Part shown: positions 9,630 through 17,828 of the stretch, one piece after another
How positions within the stretch are numbered: position 1 is the stretch's first letter
Layout: each line of letters begins with the position of its first letter
Assembly (NCBI GenBank): GCA_964619315.1
Contig: CAZUEH010000001.1
Span: forward strand, 62,001-126,000
Origin: Fimisoma sp964619315
GTDB lineage: Bacteria > Bacillota > Clostridia > Peptostreptococcales > Anaerovoracaceae
DNA length: 64,000 nt
Direction: 5' to 3'
The notes under the pieces: model-generated
What the model was told of the DNA's origin: nothing
The model's input: only the letters and a program-made list of their open reading frames with translations
The model's database searches: none
Translations under genes and position numbers: made by a program

Positions 9630-9990
9630 TATCTCTCCCGTGTTCTTTGGGTAGCGCAACGCCCTGTACATGGATGTTTACTGCACTAACTTTATCATTT
9701 GCTATTTTAAACACATGCTCTTTTACGGCCGATTGTATATCCCATGCTAATTGAGGTATCTTGCATCCGTAATCAGCCACAATAAATATATCGATTACAG
9801 TTTGGCCCTCATTATCTTTAGAAATTTTAACACCTATAGTTCCAGTGTCTTTGCCTGCTATTTTCTTTGTTATATTATCAGTCAAGGTCTCAGATAGGTG
9901 ATTTACACCAGCGACGCTGAGGGCAGCTTTCATGGCGGCCATACCAATAATTTCTTCGGAAATTTTATTTAATGTTTGTTTTTCAGACAT
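9622..9990 (-). CDS. Asp23/Gls24 family envelope stress response protein
   Basis: A 122-residue protein of the Asp23 (DUF322) family: NKISEEIIGMAAMKAALSVA, KISKDNEGQTVIDIFIVADYG, IPQLAWDIQSAVKEHV and VSAVNIHVQGV. Family members are cytosolic or membrane-associated proteins linked to cell-envelope stress in Firmicutes; a precise biochemical role is not established. It is the first gene of the nusB-xseAB-ispA-dxs operon, preceded by AGAGGTGA and a good vegetative promoter 18-46 bases upstream. Clostridia commonly carry an Asp23 gene just before nusB. Confidence 0.9.
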   Translation of the reverse strand: MSEKQTLNKISEEIIGMAAMKAALSVAGVNHLSETLTDNITKKIAGKDTGTIGVKISKDNEGQTVIDIFIVADYGCKIPQLAWDIQSAVKEHVFKIANDKVSAVNIHVQGVALPKEHGRDNE

Positions 9991-10007
9991 AAGTTCACCT
10001 CTATAGG

Positions 10008-10036
10008 ATTATAACAGAATAGTTCCTTTTTTTCAA
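10008..10036 (-). promoter_or_regulatory. Predicted sigma-A promoter of the Asp23-nusB operon
   Basis: On the minus strand TTGAAA (10031-10036) is followed after 17 bases by TATAAT (10008-10013). Transcription would begin about base 10001, giving a very short 5' leader before the Asp23 ATG at 9990. The next upstream feature is the terminator of the antiporter operon, so this promoter makes the run from 9990 leftward an independent unit. Confidence 0.8.
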
Positions 10037-10073
10037 TCTGATTTAACTCTTTAGAACAGGTTTCAAAAACATA

Positions 10074-10100
10074 AAACAGCCTGTATATTACAGACTGTTT
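10074..10100 (-). terminator. Intrinsic terminator of the antiporter operon
   Basis: The minus strand carries an 11-base-pair inverted repeat (AAACAGTCTGT and ACAGGCTGTTT, one G-U pair, five-base loop) followed by TTATGTTTTT. The stop codon of the last antiporter gene (10088-10090) lies inside the hairpin loop and upstream arm, so termination signal and coding end overlap. Confidence 0.8.
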
Positions 10101-11791
10101 AAATTAATAATTACAAACAATATTATAACCAGAAAAACACCAAAGTTCAATCCTACTAGCCATCCTGCCGGTTTTTGAAGAACATCGTCGTCTTCGAGAC
10201 AATCCTTTGGTTCAGCAGGTTTAACATTAAAGATAGCTCTTATTAAAAGTGCAGGATCATGAAGATATTTATTTGCGCAAACAAAGAATCTTCCTAAGCT
10301 ATCCCCTATGCCCCTTCTAATACCGTCGCAAGCTAATGACAGTTTCTCTATCGCGAACTTAAAAGGTTTTCTATAGAACCAATCGGTATCTAATGTCAAC
10401 TTCTCTTTTGGCTTCATATGTTCCAAATACATGACAAATGCTATAATGGCTGCTGCAAATAGTTGTATATACTGAGTCACATGGTCAATTGTAAAGGGAT
10501 GTCCATCAGTTCCGCTTGGTGTCAATCCATATATTAAATTTGGGAACAATCCAGTTATTACACAAGCCCCTGCCCCAAGAATCATGGCTATTTTTCTATT
10601 TAACGGCACCACCGATTCGCTTACATCAATGTTTACATCGCTCTTTCCAAAGAACACAAAGTAATTTACTTTTAGAGTTACCGACATCAATGTTCCGACA
10701 CTAGCAATCATCAGAAGTATTTCTGCCCAGTGCTGGCCACTTTCGGCGGCAGCATTCATTATGAGAGATTTGCTCACAAATCCGTTTAATAGCGGAAATC
10801 CTGCAATGGCCATAGATGCAATGAGAAAAGATCCAGCAGTTATAGGCATCTTCTTAGCCAAGCCACCTAACTCACTTATTTTTCTCTTTCCAGTTGCAGC
10901 AATCACCACTCCTGCACACATCAACAAAGTACCCTTGTATAAAATATGGTTAAAAGCGTGAGCCGATGCACCGTCTATGCCTATTGCACCACCAATAGCA
11001 AGTGAAGCAATCATATATCCCACCTGACTTATTATGTGATACGCAAAAAGTCTTCTCAAATCATTTTCTATGAGTGCCATACAAGCGCCCCAGATAGCCA
11101 TGAAAACTCCGAAATATAGTAACAGTTCAGTTCCTGCAAACAAGCGAATGAGACAATATACTCCTACTTTTGTAGTAAATGAACCCATATACACCGTTCC
11201 ACCCATTGTAGACTCTGGATAAGCATCAGCTATCCATGCATTAAGCGGAGGAATCGCAGCATTAACAGCAACTCCAGCCAAAATGAGCCAATATGCAATG
11301 TCGGGACTACCGGTCAAGCATTCAATCATAGTGCTTCCATTTGCTATCTTGATTACTATGCCTGCAAGGAGCAAGTTCCCTCCAAGCATGTGGACAAGCA
11401 AATATCTAAATCCAGCACGACTTGCAGCTTTAGTTCTTGATGATACTACTATTAGCCATGAAGCTATAGCCATAAGCTCCCAAAATATTATTAGTCCAAT
11501 CCAGTGAGTTGCAAACACTACGCTTATGCTACTGCCTGCATACACTGCCTCTACGCCTAACTCAAATCTGTCTTTAACATGTAAGTTGTAAATAGCTGCA
11601 ACTAATGAAATGATAGAAAAAATCAAGCCAAACATTATAGCCATCTTATCGGATTCAAATAGCAATACAGCTCCAAGTGTCAAAACAGGTCCTGCTAACA
11701 CAACTAATTTTCGAGCCACTGCAGGAACTACTAGAATAAGTAATCCGCATATAATTAAAATCAACCCAGGTTGAAGAAAGTTATTCAGCAT
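10088..11791 (-). CDS. NuoL/MrpD-like proton-conducting membrane subunit lacking the TM7 lysine
   Basis: A 567-residue polytopic membrane protein (ATG at 11791 preceded by GGGGGTGA; the open frame continues 11 codons upstream) of the proton-conducting transporter family shared by Mrp antiporters, Mbh hydrogenases and complex I. The TM5 glutamate is present in IIFWELMAIASW (E105), a TM8-type lysine in TTKVGVYCLIR (K208), and the late lysine in NGFVSKSLI. The TM7 lysine is replaced: AVNAAIPPLNAW has N177 where relatives have GIKxAxxPLHxW. A hydrophilic stretch (about 430-530) and a final membrane helix end the protein. It is the last gene of the Mrp/Mbh-type operon. It may be a structural or altered-function pump subunit. 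Confidence 0.85.
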   Translation of the reverse strand: MLNNFLQPGLILIICGLLILVVPAVARKLVVLAGPVLTLGAVLLFESDKMAIMFGLIFSIISLVAAIYNLHVKDRFELGVEAVYAGSSISVVFATHWIGLIIFWELMAIASWLIVVSSRTKAASRAGFRYLLVHMLGGNLLLAGIVIKIANGSTMIECLTGSPDIAYWLILAGVAVNAAIPPLNAWIADAYPESTMGGTVYMGSFTTKVGVYCLIRLFAGTELLLYFGVFMAIWGACMALIENDLRRLFAYHIISQVGYMIASLAIGGAIGIDGASAHAFNHILYKGTLLMCAGVVIAATGKRKISELGGLAKKMPITAGSFLIASMAIAGFPLLNGFVSKSLIMNAAAESGQHWAEILLMIASVGTLMSVTLKVNYFVFFGKSDVNIDVSESVVPLNRKIAMILGAGACVITGLFPNLIYGLTPSGTDGHPFTIDHVTQYIQLFAAAIIAFVMYLEHMKPKEKLTLDTDWFYRKPFKFAIEKLSLACDGIRRGIGDSLGRFFVCANKYLHDPALLIRAIFNVKPAEPKDCLEDDDVLQKPAGWLVGLNFGVFLVIILFVIINLNSL

Positions 11792-12023
11792 CTTCTTCAC
11801 CCCCATCGTTGTAATAATTTTCATTTCTCTGTTGGATAAAGGCCATGACTTTTTTCGCCAAGAAAATCAAAAGCCAAGCTCCAAAAAAACCTATAACAAT
11901 ATCTGCTCCAGGCATTGTATTCCATATCATGTGATAATGTGGATGGGCAAATAAAACTTCTATAATTATCATAACCATAATCAAAAGGCATAGCCCAAGA
12001 TATATTTTCTTCTTATCCTGCAA
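11781..12023 (-). CDS. Small two-helix membrane protein of the antiporter operon
   Basis: An 80-residue protein with two predicted membrane segments (about 7-27 and 38-60) and an acidic tail ending GGEEDAE. It overlaps both neighbours by 11 bases, which argues that it is translated as part of the antiporter set. I do not recognise a named family. It could be a small accessory subunit linking two large NuoL/M/N-like proteins, by analogy with small subunits of Mbh and Mrp complexes, but this is inference. Confidence 0.7.
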   Translation of the reverse strand: MQDKKKIYLGLCLLIMVMIIIEVLFAHPHYHMIWNTMPGADIVIGFFGAWLLIFLAKKVMAFIQQRNENYYNDGGEEDAE

Positions 12024-13557
12024 GGTAAACGCCTCCTTCTTTAGTTATTTCTTCCGCTGCCATCTGTGCCATGTCATATAGATGAGGTCCTGCATTTGGC
12101 AAGCAGCCTAATATTATCGCTATAACAGCAGTTAATACTAGCGGTATCAACATTGCTGGCGCAGCATCGATGCCCTTCTTTTCATGACCGTGATGTTCTC
12201 CATGGGACAAAGTTTCTCCCGAAGGTGATTCTTTTCCAAAGAACATTTGAACAACTGGTATGAGATAACTCAACGCTAGCAAAGCTGCCGCAACTAACAC
12301 AGCTATTCCAAAAGGTTTGCCCATTAGTAAGGCACCTTCCAATATATTAAACTTACTTACAAAGCCTGCCATCAATGGTAGTCCTGCAATACCAAGGGAA
12401 GCAGCACAGAAACACACTGAGGTTATAGGCATTTTTTTCCTAAGACCACCCATAGTACTTATCTCTGAAAGCCCCGTTGTAACAAATATTGCACCGGCGC
12501 TCATAAACAAAGTGATTTTTAAAAATGCATGTGCAACAATATGGAAAATTGCTCCGGTTATGCTATAAACCGACAAAATGCTTATTCCAAGTACTATGTA
12601 TGAAAGTTGACCTATTGTTGAAAATGCCAGTCTTGCTTTGAGATTATCTTGTCTCATTGCAATCATAGAAGAAACCAATATGGTGCCTACTGCAAACCAG
12701 CCAAGAGTAGATGCCCCACCACACCACTGTGCAGCTTCTGGGCCAAATACGTAACAAACGACTCTAAGTATACAGAAAGCTCCAGCCTTTACTACTGCTA
12801 CTGCATGAAGCAGTGCGCTTACAGGAGTTGGTGCTACCATCGCTGAAGGAAGCCATCCATGAAGAGGCATCACGCCTGCTTTTACTGCCCCACCAACTAT
12901 CATCATGAAGAATAGCATGCACATTAAGCCCTTGCTCATAGAGCCGGCCTCAATAAATCCTCCTGCGACGAATTCACATGTTCCATATTTTGTGCAAACC
13001 CAGACAATGGCCGCAAAAAACAACTGACCACTAACTAATGTGTACGCTAAGTATTTTCTGCCTGACGCCTTAGCCTTGTCATCTCTATAATGAACTACTA
13101 ATGGATACGTAGCCAAAGTTAACATTTCATAAAATATAAAGAAAGTTATTAAGTTTGCCGCAAGTGCAATACCTATAGCAGAAGCCAAACATGTAGCAAA
13201 TGCTGCAAAATAACCTGTTTGATTTTTTTCATGATGGCCTCTTACATAACCAATAGAATAAATAGATGTTAGTATCCATAATCCACTAGCGATGCAGGCA
13301 AAGACCATTGCTGCACTGTCCGTCTTGAGTTTAAGTTCCAACCCGTCAGCTATAGTCCAAAGTTCACTTGTGTAGACCTTTCCTTCCAAAACTCCAGGTA
13401 CCATTGAAAACACAATCCCTGTCATGATTATTGCAGCAGTCAATGTTATTGCTTCTCTAATATTTGGCTTGATCCGATTCCCAAAGAAGAGAATCAACAA
13501 TGCCGCCAATAACGCTACGCCTACAGCTAATGCAGGTCTCATACTAAATATTATCAT
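12013..13557 (-). CDS. Monovalent cation/H+ antiporter subunit D family protein (second copy)
   Basis: A 514-residue membrane protein with about 14 hydrophobic segments, of the NuoM/NuoN/MrpD family. It keeps the proton-path residues: the TM5 glutamate in FYEMLTLATYPL (E144), the TM7 lysine in GGAVKAGVMPLHGWLP (K226), HIVAHAFLKITLF (TM10-type histidine and lysine) and the late lysine in AGFVSKFNI. It overlaps the preceding MrpD-like gene by 4 bases. A histidine-rich cytosolic stretch GEHHGHEKK lies near residue 465. It probably forms one ion-translocating module of the complex. Confidence 0.88.
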   Translation of the reverse strand: MIIFSMRPALAVGVALLAALLILFFGNRIKPNIREAITLTAAIIMTGIVFSMVPGVLEGKVYTSELWTIADGLELKLKTDSAAMVFACIASGLWILTSIYSIGYVRGHHEKNQTGYFAAFATCLASAIGIALAANLITFFIFYEMLTLATYPLVVHYRDDKAKASGRKYLAYTLVSGQLFFAAIVWVCTKYGTCEFVAGGFIEAGSMSKGLMCMLFFMMIVGGAVKAGVMPLHGWLPSAMVAPTPVSALLHAVAVVKAGAFCILRVVCYVFGPEAAQWCGGASTLGWFAVGTILVSSMIAMRQDNLKARLAFSTIGQLSYIVLGISILSVYSITGAIFHIVAHAFLKITLFMSAGAIFVTTGLSEISTMGGLRKKMPITSVCFCAASLGIAGLPLMAGFVSKFNILEGALLMGKPFGIAVLVAAALLALSYLIPVVQMFFGKESPSGETLSHGEHHGHEKKGIDAAPAMLIPLVLTAVIAIILGCLPNAGPHLYDMAQMAAEEITKEGGVYLAG

Positions 13558-15065
13558 ATAAGGAATACCTCCAGAATGGTAGTTTTTAATATGCCATTGA
13601 CAATGTATGCGTTACCTAATCCTAGGGATATAACTGCTATAATTACAATCAACATTGGTACTATCATCTGCCAAGGAACTTCTAACTTCTTTTTAATATT
13701 AGTGCTTGTATCCTTTTCTTTGACTTGTTTCTCGCCCATAAACAATTTTTCCAGAATGCGGAAAAAGTAAATAGCTCCTAGTAAGCTACTTATTATAAGT
13801 ACTGCAACAAACCCGTATTGTCCGTTTTCAATTGCTCCTAGTGCCAAATACCATTTACTAAAAAACCCTGCAAACGGTGGTAATCCGATCATGGAAAGTG
13901 CGCATACAGACATAGTTAGAGAAGTTACTGGCATATCTCTATAAACCTGTCCAAGCTCGGTAGTTTCATGAATTCCGTATCTGTACTTAAGTGCTCCCGA
14001 AGTATAGAATAGACCAGATTTCATAAAGGCATGGCTTACTATGTGTAGAACTGCTCCTACAAGACCATAGAAATTGCCTATTGCAAAACCCATAGCAATG
14101 TAGCCTACTTGTCCAATACTTGAATAAGCTAAAATCTTATTATATGTGTCATATTTTAAAGCCTTAAATGATCCGAACAAAATTCCGCATACAGCCATTA
14201 TTCCAATTACGTCGAAGAAATTTTCCATAACAGGCGAAGTCTCGCTAAAAATACAGAAGAAAAATCTCAACATAGCATATGCAGGAATCTTAATCATTAT
14301 ACCAGCAATCATAGGGTCTGCAGAAACGTGAGCATAGGAATGGGCCGCCGGTTGCCAACCATGAAGCGGGAATAATGCCATTTTAATTCCAAATCCTATA
14401 ATTAGACATGCAATCGCTAATACAAGAAGTGGGCTGTCTGCCAAAGAAACTAATTTTTCTGAAAGATCGGCCATATTTAACGTTCCTGTGGCCGCATATA
14501 AAAACCCTACTCCAAGCAGATACATTGACGCACCTAGCGTTCCGGTTAACAGATATCTAAATGATGCAATAGGGCCTTTTTCATCGCCTACAGCAATCAA
14601 ACCGTATCCTGCCAAAGCAGTGATTTCCATAAATACATAAAGATTGAAAGCGTCTCCAGTAGAGGACATTCCTAAAAGTCCTACTGCCAAGAAAGCAATC
14701 ATAGAATAATAACCTGACGAACGCAGTCCATCAGATTTTAGCCCTTTTTCAAAAGGACTACTATATAAAGATGTGGTCCAAGATATTACTGCTACTAAAA
14801 CTATAACAATACCATTTAACCCATCTATAACAAATTCAATTCCAAATGGTGGTTTCCATCCTCCAAGCCAATAATGAATAGGCTCTCCAGCAGAAACTAC
14901 CTGGCCAAGTTGAATAAAAGAACATACCATTGCTATAAACAATGCAGAAATAACCGTTCTCTTTCCCCACACTGGGCTAAAATATCCAATCAATGGACAT
15001 AAAAGAGTTGAGGCTAATGGAATTAAGATTATCAGTACAGGTAAATGGTCAAAAAGGTGGTTCAT
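13554..15065 (-). CDS. mrpD: MrpD/MnhD-like proton-conducting antiporter subunit
   Basis: A 503-residue polytopic membrane protein of the NuoN/MrpD family. Key residues are intact: VFMEITALAGYGL (E147, TM5), GFGIKMALFPLHGWQPAAH (K228, TM7), LHIVSHAFMKSGLF (TM10-type His and Lys) and AGFFSKWYLALG (TM12-type Lys). Gene position directly after the MrpC-like gene, with a 4-base overlap, is that of mrpD in classic Mrp operons, where MrpD is needed for Na+ or K+/H+ exchange. Ion specificity cannot be read from the sequence. Confidence 0.9.
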   Translation of the reverse strand: MNHLFDHLPVLIILIPLASTLLCPLIGYFSPVWGKRTVISALFIAMVCSFIQLGQVVSAGEPIHYWLGGWKPPFGIEFVIDGLNGIVIVLVAVISWTTSLYSSPFEKGLKSDGLRSSGYYSMIAFLAVGLLGMSSTGDAFNLYVFMEITALAGYGLIAVGDEKGPIASFRYLLTGTLGASMYLLGVGFLYAATGTLNMADLSEKLVSLADSPLLVLAIACLIIGFGIKMALFPLHGWQPAAHSYAHVSADPMIAGIMIKIPAYAMLRFFFCIFSETSPVMENFFDVIGIMAVCGILFGSFKALKYDTYNKILAYSSIGQVGYIAMGFAIGNFYGLVGAVLHIVSHAFMKSGLFYTSGALKYRYGIHETTELGQVYRDMPVTSLTMSVCALSMIGLPPFAGFFSKWYLALGAIENGQYGFVAVLIISSLLGAIYFFRILEKLFMGEKQVKEKDTSTNIKKKLEVPWQMIVPMLIVIIAVISLGLGNAYIVNGILKTTILEVFLI

Positions 15066-15454
15066 TTTCGCCTTCCTCCCTTTCCTGTAATCTTCTCTTC
15101 CTCTATCGTTCCGTAGATGTCTTTTATCTTCATTAATAGAGCAAGTCCCACTCCAGTTGTACCTAAACTAACTACAATAGCAGTAAGCATTAGTGCGTGT
15201 GGTAGTGGATTTATATAAGCATCAACAGAGGTTAATCCTTCTAACGCTATTGGAAGTGTTCCATCCTCTTTCTGCCCAAAAGTCAAAAAAAAGAATATGA
15301 TAGATACCTGCATTATGTTCATACACATGAGTTTTTTCATATAGTTACTGCAAGTTATCATCCCATATATACCAATTGCTGACAGAATAAGTGTGAGCAT
15401 ATATATGCCCCTGTCCGCTAGGAAAAATTCTAAGTTTTCAATCAATTCACTCAT
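15062..15454 (-). CDS. mrpC: MrpC/MnhC (NuoK-like) antiporter subunit
   Basis: A 130-residue protein with three membrane segments matching the NuoK/MrpC family: YMLTLILSAIGIYGMI, MNIMQVSIIFFFL and ALMLTAIVVSLGTTGVGLAL, with DPLPHALMLTAIV-type sequence NPLPHALMLTAIVV before the last helix. The ATG at 15454 is chosen because AAAGGA lies nine bases before it; the longer frame would start at a TTG that is itself part of that ribosome site. The gene overlaps mrpB by 8 bases and mrpD by 4. Confidence 0.9.
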   Translation of the reverse strand: MSELIENLEFFLADRGIYMLTLILSAIGIYGMITCSNYMKKLMCMNIMQVSIIFFFLTFGQKEDGTLPIALEGLTSVDAYINPLPHALMLTAIVVSLGTTGVGLALLMKIKDIYGTIEEEKITGKGGRRK

Positions 15455-16238
15455 TGAAATTTGTCCTTTCAAGTACGACTTCTAGAATGGTTATTATAAC
15501 ACCCATTACGCATACAGTAACGCCTATTTCAACCATTGTTATCCCTGTGGCGTGAAGTTCCGCTAGCGATTCAGCTGAACTTGCTCCCAAAGGTGATTTG
15601 CTAAATTCTAAGAAATTACCTCCGTTAAACATTGGAAGTAAACCAGTAATCAAATAGAACAACGTTCCTATGGCAGCAATTAGAATTGCCAGTTCTTCTT
15701 TGCCTTTTCTAACTCTTCTATCAAATGTAAGAATGATACGATCTAGCAAGTAAGAACATGCCAATAAAGCTCCCGCTTGGAAGCCTCCGCCCAAGCTGAC
15801 CTCCCCATGAAATAGCACATATACACCATAAATCAATACGATTGGTACTACTACACGAAAAGCCACGTCTGTGATTGCGCTACCAAATAAAGACTTCTTG
15901 TGATGAAGTATTATTTCATCTTCAGATACTTGTGGTACTTTTTTCTTAGTCGAAAGAATGGACAATGCTGCTATTCCAGATAAGAATAAAACGCAAGTTT
16001 CAAAGAGCGTATCAAATCCTCTATAATCTGCTAAAACTGCTGTAACTAAGTTGTAAGAATGAGTATCCTCGATGGCATGTTCTATATAATAGCTCGAAAC
16101 GTTAGCATTGGCTGGAGTGTTAATGTCTCCAATTGTAGGCAAATAACTACCAACTTTTGAAGCAGCTATCCCCATTAAAATTATGATTATGGCCAAGGTT
16201 ATGGCCGTCTTTTTTCTATTCTTTTTTTCTTCCATCAT
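15447..16238 (-). CDS. mrpB: MbhE-MnhB fusion antiporter subunit
   Basis: A 263-residue membrane protein formed of two recognisable pieces. The first (about 1-95) resembles MbhE and the extreme C-terminus of MrpA: a hydrophobic helix, then YNLVTAVLADYRGFDTLFET, the hallmark of that segment. The second (about 110-260) is an MnhB domain with VVPIVLIYGVYVLFHGEVSL and GGGFQAGALLACSYLL. In standard Mrp operons MnhB is a separate protein and the MbhE piece is the end of MrpA. It begins 22 bases inside the preceding MbhD-like gene; the second of two adjacent ATGs (16235) has the better spacing to GGGAG. Confidence 0.85.
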   Translation of the reverse strand: MMEEKKNRKKTAITLAIIIILMGIAASKVGSYLPTIGDINTPANANVSSYYIEHAIEDTHSYNLVTAVLADYRGFDTLFETCVLFLSGIAALSILSTKKKVPQVSEDEIILHHKKSLFGSAITDVAFRVVVPIVLIYGVYVLFHGEVSLGGGFQAGALLACSYLLDRIILTFDRRVRKGKEELAILIAAIGTLFYLITGLLPMFNGGNFLEFSKSPLGASSAESLAELHATGITMVEIGVTVCVMGVIITILEVVLERTNFNE

Positions 16239-16476
16239 CTGCTCCCTTACCTATAGATTTAATAGCTATAATGAAGTATACGGTGGAAATAGTTCCAATT
16301 ATCGCTTCTGTAAATGCGACATCTGCAGCTCCGACTATTGCATAAAGAAGCATAGCCGTAAAACTAAATGCGCAATATATAATAGTTGCTGATAATAAAT
16401 TTTTTCCTAAAATAATAGCTATGGCTATTGTAATTAGTGCCACAAGAAGTAGCCCTTCTAATAATAAGATAGGCAT
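16216..16476 (-). CDS. MbhD-like (DUF4040) antiporter subunit
   Basis: An 86-residue protein with three membrane helices, of the DUF4040/MbhD type that corresponds to a segment of MrpA: NLLSATIIYCAFSFTAMLLY and GAADVAFTEAIIGTISTVYF, the latter carrying the conserved acidic residues of the family. Here it stands alone, as in membrane-bound hydrogenase operons, rather than fused to a NuoL-like domain. It lies one base after mrpG in the gene order and overlaps the MbhE-MnhB gene. Confidence 0.85.
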   Translation of the reverse strand: MPILLLEGLLLVALITIAIAIILGKNLLSATIIYCAFSFTAMLLYAIVGAADVAFTEAIIGTISTVYFIIAIKSIGKGADDGRKKE

Positions 16477-16477
16477 G

Positions 16478-16813
16478 TTATTCTTCCTCCTTTATGAGCT
16501 CTGATTCATCATTTGAATCATCATAGTCTTGCAAGTTTTGTTTATAGGCAACCTTTGCAATAATATGGGTTCCAATAGGACTGGCCACAAAAACTGCTAT
16601 AAATATGGCAAAGATCTTAAGTCCTGTAATATTGAATCCTTCGTATATAAAAATGCCGATACTACAAAGAACTAATCCTGCAGACTCACCAATTCCTGCC
16701 GCATGAAGTCGACAATAAAAATCTTTGAGCCTAAAAACGCCAATTGCAGAGGATAGGAAACACAAAAATCCTAACATCATAAAGATTATGGTTAATATAT
16801 TTCTAATCTCCAT
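16478..16813 (-). CDS. mrpG: MrpG/MnhG antiporter subunit
   Basis: A 111-residue protein with three membrane helices, of the MnhG/PhaG family: MMLGFLCFLSSAIGVFRLKD, FYCRLHAAGIGESAGLVLCS and FIAVFVASPIGTHIIAKVAY. The frame is open 13 codons further upstream, but the ATG at 16813 is preceded by an excellent AAAGGAGGTGA site, so the shorter form is chosen. It overlaps mrpF by 11 bases. Confidence 0.92.
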   Translation of the reverse strand: MEIRNILTIIFMMLGFLCFLSSAIGVFRLKDFYCRLHAAGIGESAGLVLCSIGIFIYEGFNITGLKIFAIFIAVFVASPIGTHIIAKVAYKQNLQDYDDSNDESELIKEEE

Positions 16814-17081
16814 CCTTGTCACCTCCTTTGGCACCAAGAATTTTGGCAACAATAACCGAGCTAATGAAGCCTAAAACTGCATATGAAATGGCAATATCAA
16901 CATATATGTCTCGTCTGCCATCTATAAATCCGATAAGTACTAATATTAGAATAACGTTGGTACAAATAACCAATATTCCGATAAAACGATCATACACTCC
17001 TGCTTTTCTAAAAAGAATGAAAAGCATTAGAAGGGTTAACAAAATTATTCCTATAAGATAGTACGAAAAAAAAGTGTCCAT
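16803..17081 (-). CDS. mrpF: MrpF/MnhF antiporter subunit
   Basis: A 92-residue, three-helix membrane protein of the MnhF/PhaF family, with YDRFIGILVICTNVILILVL and the conserved DIAISYAVLGFISSVIVAK. In Mrp complexes this small subunit is needed for assembly. It starts three bases after mrpE and overlaps mrpG, so E, F and G are in the standard Mrp order. Confidence 0.9.
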   Translation of the reverse strand: MDTFFSYYLIGIILLTLLMLFILFRKAGVYDRFIGILVICTNVILILVLIGFIDGRRDIYVDIAISYAVLGFISSVIVAKILGAKGGDKDGD

Positions 17082-17084
17082 TAG

Positions 17085-17663
17085 TTAGCACACCTCCTTA
17101 GGAATATCTATAATTTCCATTTCGGGCATAGGGCGAAACTCACAAGTTTCTCCAAACAATGCCGCTACTTTTTTTGCCATTACACCGGTGAGCAAATCAT
17201 CAGCTGCAGCCTTAGTCAAAGCATGTACTTCAAAAACTCCCTCATCACTTACATCCAAGGTTATTGTTCCTGGAGTTAAAATGATAGAATTGGTTAAAAG
17301 TACACTTGCTATAGGATGCTCATATGGCATAGAAAAAAACACGATTCGTGGTTCGTAGTCCATTTTTATTTTAATTATTTCCAGAGATACACTTACACTA
17401 GATTTGAAAATCTCTTTTAAGAGCCACAAAGAATAAAAAAAGAATTTTACATAATTTATTCCAAATACAAAGAATTCCTTACCAGTATCCGAATTTTTAA
17501 TCATCAGAAATGGCAGGCATAAATAAGAAATAATAAGAGAAGAAACTAACCCTATAAGTAGGAATTTTGTCTCGACTTTCCCTGAAAGTAATACCCAGAT
17601 TGCAAATAACCCAAGAGCTAGGCCTAAAAAATGAGACAGGTTTTGCCTCTGTCCCCTATGCAT
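17085..17663 (-). CDS. mrpE: MrpE/MnhE antiporter subunit
   Basis: First gene of the operon, 192 residues. Two or three N-terminal membrane helices are followed by a soluble domain with the MnhE motifs YVKFFFYSLWLLKEIFKSS, LTNSIILTPGTITLDV and VFEVHAL. MrpE subunits are needed for complex stability in classic Mrp systems. The ATG at 17663 follows AAAGGAGG, and a consensus promoter lies 45-73 bases upstream. Confidence 0.92.
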   Translation of the reverse strand: MHRGQRQNLSHFLGLALGLFAIWVLLSGKVETKFLLIGLVSSLIISYLCLPFLMIKNSDTGKEFFVFGINYVKFFFYSLWLLKEIFKSSVSVSLEIIKIKMDYEPRIVFFSMPYEHPIASVLLTNSIILTPGTITLDVSDEGVFEVHALTKAAADDLLTGVMAKKVAALFGETCEFRPMPEMEIIDIPKEVC

Positions 17664-17707
17664 TAATAGTTCCTCCTTTGTGAATAAATCAAAATTTCCG
17701 TAGCTTA

Positions 17708-17736
17708 ATTATACCGAAAACCCCTTTGAGTGTCAA
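17708..17736 (-). promoter_or_regulatory. Consensus sigma-A promoter of the Mrp-type operon
   Basis: TTGACA (17731-17736) and TATAAT (17708-17713) on the minus strand are separated by exactly 17 bases, a full match to the vegetative consensus. This suggests strong, largely constitutive expression of the antiporter operon unless a repressor acts; no obvious operator dyad overlaps it. Confidence 0.9.
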
Positions 17737-17783
17737 GAATTTGTCATGTATTAATATACAAATATAAAGTGGGAACTTTGTAT

Positions 17784-17815
17784 AAAAAAGGTGCAACTTA
17801 TACAGTCGCGCCTTT
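17784..17815 (-). terminator. Intrinsic terminator of the branched-chain amino-acid operon
   Basis: Downstream of ilvE the minus strand reads AAAGGCGCGAC, a 7-base loop, then GTTGCACCTTT and a run of T. The stem has ten pairs (one G-U) and a single C/A mismatch. It closes the 13-kb leuA-to-ilvE transcript just before the antiporter promoter. Confidence 0.8.
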
Positions 17816-17828
17816 GATATCGCATAAT

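Noticed and set aside
9630..9671. Longer NusB with 14 extra N-terminal residues
   Set aside because: The extension overlaps the Asp23 gene, has no ribosome site, and does not match NusB; the ATG at 9629 does.
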